Origin: UMGS172 sp964424555
GTDB taxonomy: Bacteria; Bacillota; Clostridia; Oscillospirales; Acutalibacteraceae
Direction of reading: 5' to 3'
DNA: 33,757 bases
Assembly (NCBI GenBank): GCA_964424555.1
Contig: CAYRIX010000023.1
Coordinates: forward strand, 1 to 33,757
The position numbers and the translations under genes are program-made. The notes beneath the pieces are model-generated. The model did not search any database. It was not told the origin of the DNA and saw only the letters and a list, made by a program, of their open reading frames with translations. This document shows, in pieces, positions 31,763 through 33,757 of this stretch (the stretch's first letter is position 1; the number at the start of each line of letters is the position of its first letter).

Positions 31763-32215
31763 TTAATGAGTGCCGTGAAGGATACTTTCAATAAGCGCTT
31801 CCTCGGCACTTTTTTCTTCAGGTTGGGTGTCCGGTATCGATTTCTCGCAGATGTGCTCCATTCCGTTGTTTATAATGGTCCTCACGTGGTCGTCGGCAAG
31901 GGAATAGAATACCGTCTTACCTTCGCGGCGTGGTTTTATGAGATTGGCTTGCTTGAGTAGGCGCAACTGGTGTGAAATGGCCGACTGGCTGGCGCCGGTC
32001 AGCGTTGCAATGTCGCATACGCACATCTCACTTTCGAGCAAAACGTACAGTATCTTTATACGGGTCGAGTCACCGAAAATTTTGTATAGCTCGGCAAGGT
32101 CATAAAGCTCCTCGTCATGGGGCATTTGGTCTCTGACCGACTTGACGGTGTCCTCGTGAGCGTGCATAAACTCACACACTTCGACATCATCGTTCAAGAA
32201 TTTATTATCTGCCAT
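31763..32215 (-). CDS. ArsR/SmtB-family metal-sensing repressor (CadC/SmtB-like)
   Basis: 150 residues, ATG 32215 behind AAAGGAGT. The winged-helix core reads LAELYKIFGDSTRIKILYVL, CVCDIATLTGASQSAISHQL and NLIKPRREGKTVFYSL. Both known metal sites of the family can be traced: an alpha-3N-type set with C14, H18, H20, C65 and C67 (ESEMCVCD), and an alpha-5-type set D108, H110 and H121, with E124 where CzrA has a histidine. It should leave the operator when Cd, Pb or Zn is bound. First gene of the HMA-pump operon. A dyad overlies its transcription start. Confidence 0.93.
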   Translation of the reverse strand: MADNKFLNDDVEVCEFMHAHEDTVKSVRDQMPHDEELYDLAELYKIFGDSTRIKILYVLLESEMCVCDIATLTGASQSAISHQLRLLKQANLIKPRREGKTVFYSLADDHVRTIINNGMEHICEKSIPDTQPEEKSAEEALIESILHGTH

Positions 32216-32230
32216 ATCGTACTCCTTTCA

Positions 32231-32254
32231 ATATATGAACATTTATTCATATAT
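32231..32254. promoter_or_regulatory. ArsR-family operator
   Basis: A perfect dyad with 9-bp arms, ATATATGAA (32231-32239) and TTCATATAT (32246-32254), around 6 nt. The TATGAA...TTCATA core is typical of SmtB/CzrA/CadC sites, and it covers the expected start of transcription. Confidence 0.85.
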
Positions 32255-32256
32255 TC

Positions 32257-32285
32257 ATTATAACAAAGGGAATCGCGGTTGTCAA
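32257..32285 (-). promoter_or_regulatory. Consensus promoter of the metal efflux operon
   Basis: On the minus strand: TTGACA (32285-32280), a 17-bp spacer and TATAAT (32262-32257). Confidence 0.9.
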
Positions 32286-32329
32286 GAGGAAATCATGAGG
32301 GAAAGAAAAAGTGGATGGGAAATTTAGGA

Positions 32330-32400
32330 AAGATCCTTCGCCGCGCTCAGGATGACAGGTTGTGGGTTCGGTTGTGTCATTCTGAGCGAAGTGAAGAATC
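32330..32400. repeat. Two inverted copies of the GTCATxCTGAGC element
   Basis: The first copy (32330-32356) is on the minus strand and the second (32376-32400) on the plus strand, with their GTCAT heads facing each other. Their sequence matches the half-units of the element at 13962-14026. Confidence 0.75.
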
Positions 32401-32404
32401 GTTC

Positions 32405-32429
32405 CGGGCGCACAGGTGCGCCATTACGA
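32405..32429 (-). repeat. REP-like palindrome
   Basis: GGCGCAC (32407-32413) with GTGCGCC (32416-32422), then ATTACGA, a TCGTAAT variant of the head on the minus strand. Confidence 0.65.
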
Positions 32430-32445
32430 GAGGTCATAAGAACGT

Positions 32446-32474
32446 TTGTAGGGAACGGCGCCCTAGACGTTCCG
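32446..32474 (+). repeat. REP-like palindrome
   Basis: The head TTGTAGGG, with GGAACG (32452-32457) pairing with CGTTCC (32468-32473). Confidence 0.65.
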
Positions 32475-32500
32475 AAAGGTTGAGCAAACGATTGTCTACA

Positions 32501-32525
32501 CGGGCGAACACGGTTACCTCTACGA
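32501..32525 (-). repeat. REP-like palindrome, imperfect
   Basis: GGCGAAC and GTTACC arms pair with one mismatch, followed by TCTACGA. Same head as the copy at 23538. Confidence 0.6.
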
Positions 32526-32541
32526 GAGGGCTTGAGTATTC

Positions 32542-32570
32542 TTGTAGGGGAGCACCTCTGTGTGCTCCCT
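32542..32570 (+). repeat. REP-like palindrome
   Basis: The head TTGTAGGGG, with an 8-bp perfect stem (32548-32555 with 32562-32569) around CTCTGT. Confidence 0.8.
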
Positions 32571-32589
32571 AAAAGGTCACGACACCCTG

Positions 32590-32618
32590 CGGGAAGGCAC
32601 AGAGGCCTTCCCCTACGA
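32590..32618 (-). repeat. REP-like palindrome
   Basis: An 8-bp perfect stem (32591-32598 with 32605-32612) around ACAGAG, then CTACGA. The loop is identical to that of the copy at 1721 inside the RAYT gene. Confidence 0.8.
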
Positions 32619-32634
32619 CACGATTAAAGAATCC

Positions 32635-32662
32635 TTCGTAGGGGGATGCGGATATGCGCTTG
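32635..32662 (+). repeat. Degenerate REP-like copy
   Basis: The TTCGTAGGGGG head is intact, but the GATGCG and GCGCTT arms barely pair. Probably a decayed copy. The stretch 32286-32700 holds no gene, only this repeat cluster. Confidence 0.45.
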
Positions 32663-32700
32663 GCTCAACTCACGGTTGTTTTGTGTAAATTCAGCCTCCA

Positions 32701-32729
32701 TTGAAATCAAATGCAAATTGATATATAAT
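32701..32729 (+). promoter_or_regulatory. Promoter of the XRE-type regulator
   Basis: TTGAAA (32701-32706), a 17-bp spacer and TATAAT (32724-32729). A perfect 12-bp palindrome TGAAAGCTTTCA (32738-32749) lies around the start of transcription and may be the operator. Confidence 0.75.
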
Positions 32730-32773
32730 ACAGACAGTGAAAGCTTTCATTATTGAGAAGCGGAGGTATTAAG

Positions 32774-33640
32774 ATGAATAATTTAAATAATATAGGTGTT
32801 GTAATATCCGAACTTCGTAAAACAAAGGGTGTTACGCAGGATGAACTTGCCAAATTTGTCGGAGTGTCGGCTCAAGCGGTTTCGAAATGGGGAAACGGAG
32901 GAGTTCCCGATACCGAATTGCTGCCTAAGATCGCTGATTTTTTCGAGGCTTCGGTAGATAGGCTTTTTGGCAGGGGAACCGCGAATATGAATATAACATC
33001 TGCCATATTTGAACATATTAGGAAAACACAACCCGATTCAGAAGAACGGTTTAAAGCGATTTTTGAACTTTGTTGGGATATCGAACGGTCAATTTTCAAT
33101 TTTGGCGGTAATGTTGATGCAGAAATAATAAACGGTGGAAAAATAAAGGATTATGAGTTAATGAACAAGCCTGATGGTCAGCAATATTCAAGCATTTTGT
33201 CTGACCACGGTTTTACAAGAATGGGCATTGCCAACCGGCTGCAATACTTTTTATTTGTCCCCGAGATAAAGGACAAGCAAAAGGGCTTGTTTGATAATAT
33301 TGATTATATCGGCTTTTTCAAAGACTTGTCTGACAAGGATATATTTGATTCCTTTATATTACTTTTTAAGCGTGATTGCAAAAAAGCGTTTACGGAAAAC
33401 CTGTTTGTAAAGGAATTAAATGTAGATCATGAAAAGACTAAAGAAATCATAAAAGTATTGACGAAATATCATCTTATAAGGAAAACACAAATTGAGCTAG
33501 ATGATGAAGTAAAGGATGTATACACATTTTTCCCGACACCATCTTTTGTAGGTCTTTTGATTTTTGCGAAGGAAATAATCGACCCGCCTCACAGCTTTGC
33601 GTTTTTCTCCGAGGGTCGTTCAAAGCCTTATTTGGTATAA
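32774..33640 (+). CDS. XRE-family regulator with a large C-terminal domain
   Basis: 288 residues from ATG 32774 with CGGAGG at 32761-32766; an upstream TTG is less likely. Residues 5-65 are an XRE helix-turn-helix (ISELRKTKGVTQDELAKFVG, SAQAVSKWGNGGVPDTELL, IADFFEASVDRLFGR). The rest, about 220 residues, has no domain that I can name; it contains charged helices (SDKDIFDSFILLFKRDCKKA) and what looks like a second winged-helix-like part (ELNVDHEKTKEIIKVLTKYH, then LIRKTQIEL). It may sense a ligand or partner. A palindrome in its leader suggests autoregulation. It stands alone; 33641-33757 holds nothing I recognise. Confidence 0.85.
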   Translation: MNNLNNIGVVISELRKTKGVTQDELAKFVGVSAQAVSKWGNGGVPDTELLPKIADFFEASVDRLFGRGTANMNITSAIFEHIRKTQPDSEERFKAIFELCWDIERSIFNFGGNVDAEIINGGKIKDYELMNKPDGQQYSSILSDHGFTRMGIANRLQYFLFVPEIKDKQKGLFDNIDYIGFFKDLSDKDIFDSFILLFKRDCKKAFTENLFVKELNVDHEKTKEIIKVLTKYHLIRKTQIELDDEVKDVYTFFPTPSFVGLLIFAKEIIDPPHSFAFFSEGRSKPYLV

Positions 33641-33757
33641 TCACAGCGATCTGACAGTCGAGCATATTCCTTCTTATCAGATTTTTCTTGCTTTATCTCG
33701 TTAATGTAGATTTGTCAATGATGTGAGACTGGAAAAGTAAAAAATAATTGAGAACTG

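Noticed and set aside
32279..32572. 97-codon plus-strand open frame in the repeat cluster
   Set aside because: It is made entirely of REP-like and GTCATxCTGAGC repeats, with no protein character.
32330..32662. Possible CRISPR array
   Set aside because: Units alternate in orientation, have differing stem cores and irregular spacing; no cas genes are present.

Overview
The window looks like a draft or metagenome-assembled chromosome segment of an anaerobic, low-to-mid GC clostridial Firmicute, most likely from the Ruminococcaceae/Oscillospiraceae group. This rests on protein character (GGGtGRT protein, pyruvate formate-lyase, AGCS symporter, QueH, DUF6809, SHOCT proteins), strong AGGAGG-type ribosome binding sites, sigma-70 promoters that nearly all have a 17-bp spacer, and REP-like palindromes. 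There are no tRNA, rRNA, CRISPR or phage structural genes. A run of 10 N at 16081-16090 marks a scaffold gap inside a gene.

Layout. 1-1310: the end of a NifU-like Fe-S scaffold gene and a GGGtGRT protein gene. 1388-2594: an accessory patch with a REP-associated tyrosine transposase that carries two REP palindromes in its own reading frame, an XRE repressor and a divergent SLOG protein. 2725-4451: an RsgI-domain lipoprotein followed by a 48-residue peptide gene and a terminator. 4528-9032: a frameshifted HAD phosphatase, a YdcF protein, an alpha/beta hydrolase, a PlsC-like acyltransferase with a zinc ribbon, and a ferritin-like small protein. 9149-12289: a consensus promoter, a ZTP (pfl-motif) riboswitch with an overlapping terminator, then pflB and pflA. 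12543-14980: an AGCS sodium:amino-acid symporter and a cysteine synthase-family enzyme. 15175-19014: an operon of an old-yellow-enzyme/FAD reductase and the two subunits of aconitase X. 19283-23132: a 1214-residue sialidase-like lipoprotein followed by a 45-residue peptide similar to the first one, then a terminator. 23235-28100: a small membrane protein, a second XRE/divergent gene pair (DUF6809) with dyad operators over a consensus promoter, queH, a D-Ala-D-Ala carboxypeptidase, pgi and a P-loop protein. 28112-32285: a SHOCT membrane protein, a DtxR/MntR regulator and an ArsR-HMA-P1B-ATPase metal efflux operon, all on the minus strand. 32330-32662: a gene-free cluster of palindromic repeats. 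32774-33640: an XRE-type regulator.

How the genes work together. pflB/pflA and pgi serve fermentative sugar metabolism, and the riboswitch ties PFL to ZTP, the folate one-carbon alarmone, which makes sense because PFL makes formate. The reductase plus aconitase X operon pairs a hydroxy-acid dehydratase with an ene-reductase-type flavoenzyme and may be an uncharacterised reductive pathway. The metal operon has a sensor, a HMA carrier and a pump under one operator-controlled promoter. Two exported lipoprotein genes are each followed by a small MKxYxxPEL peptide gene and a terminator, a repeated arrangement that I consider the most likely undescribed unit here.
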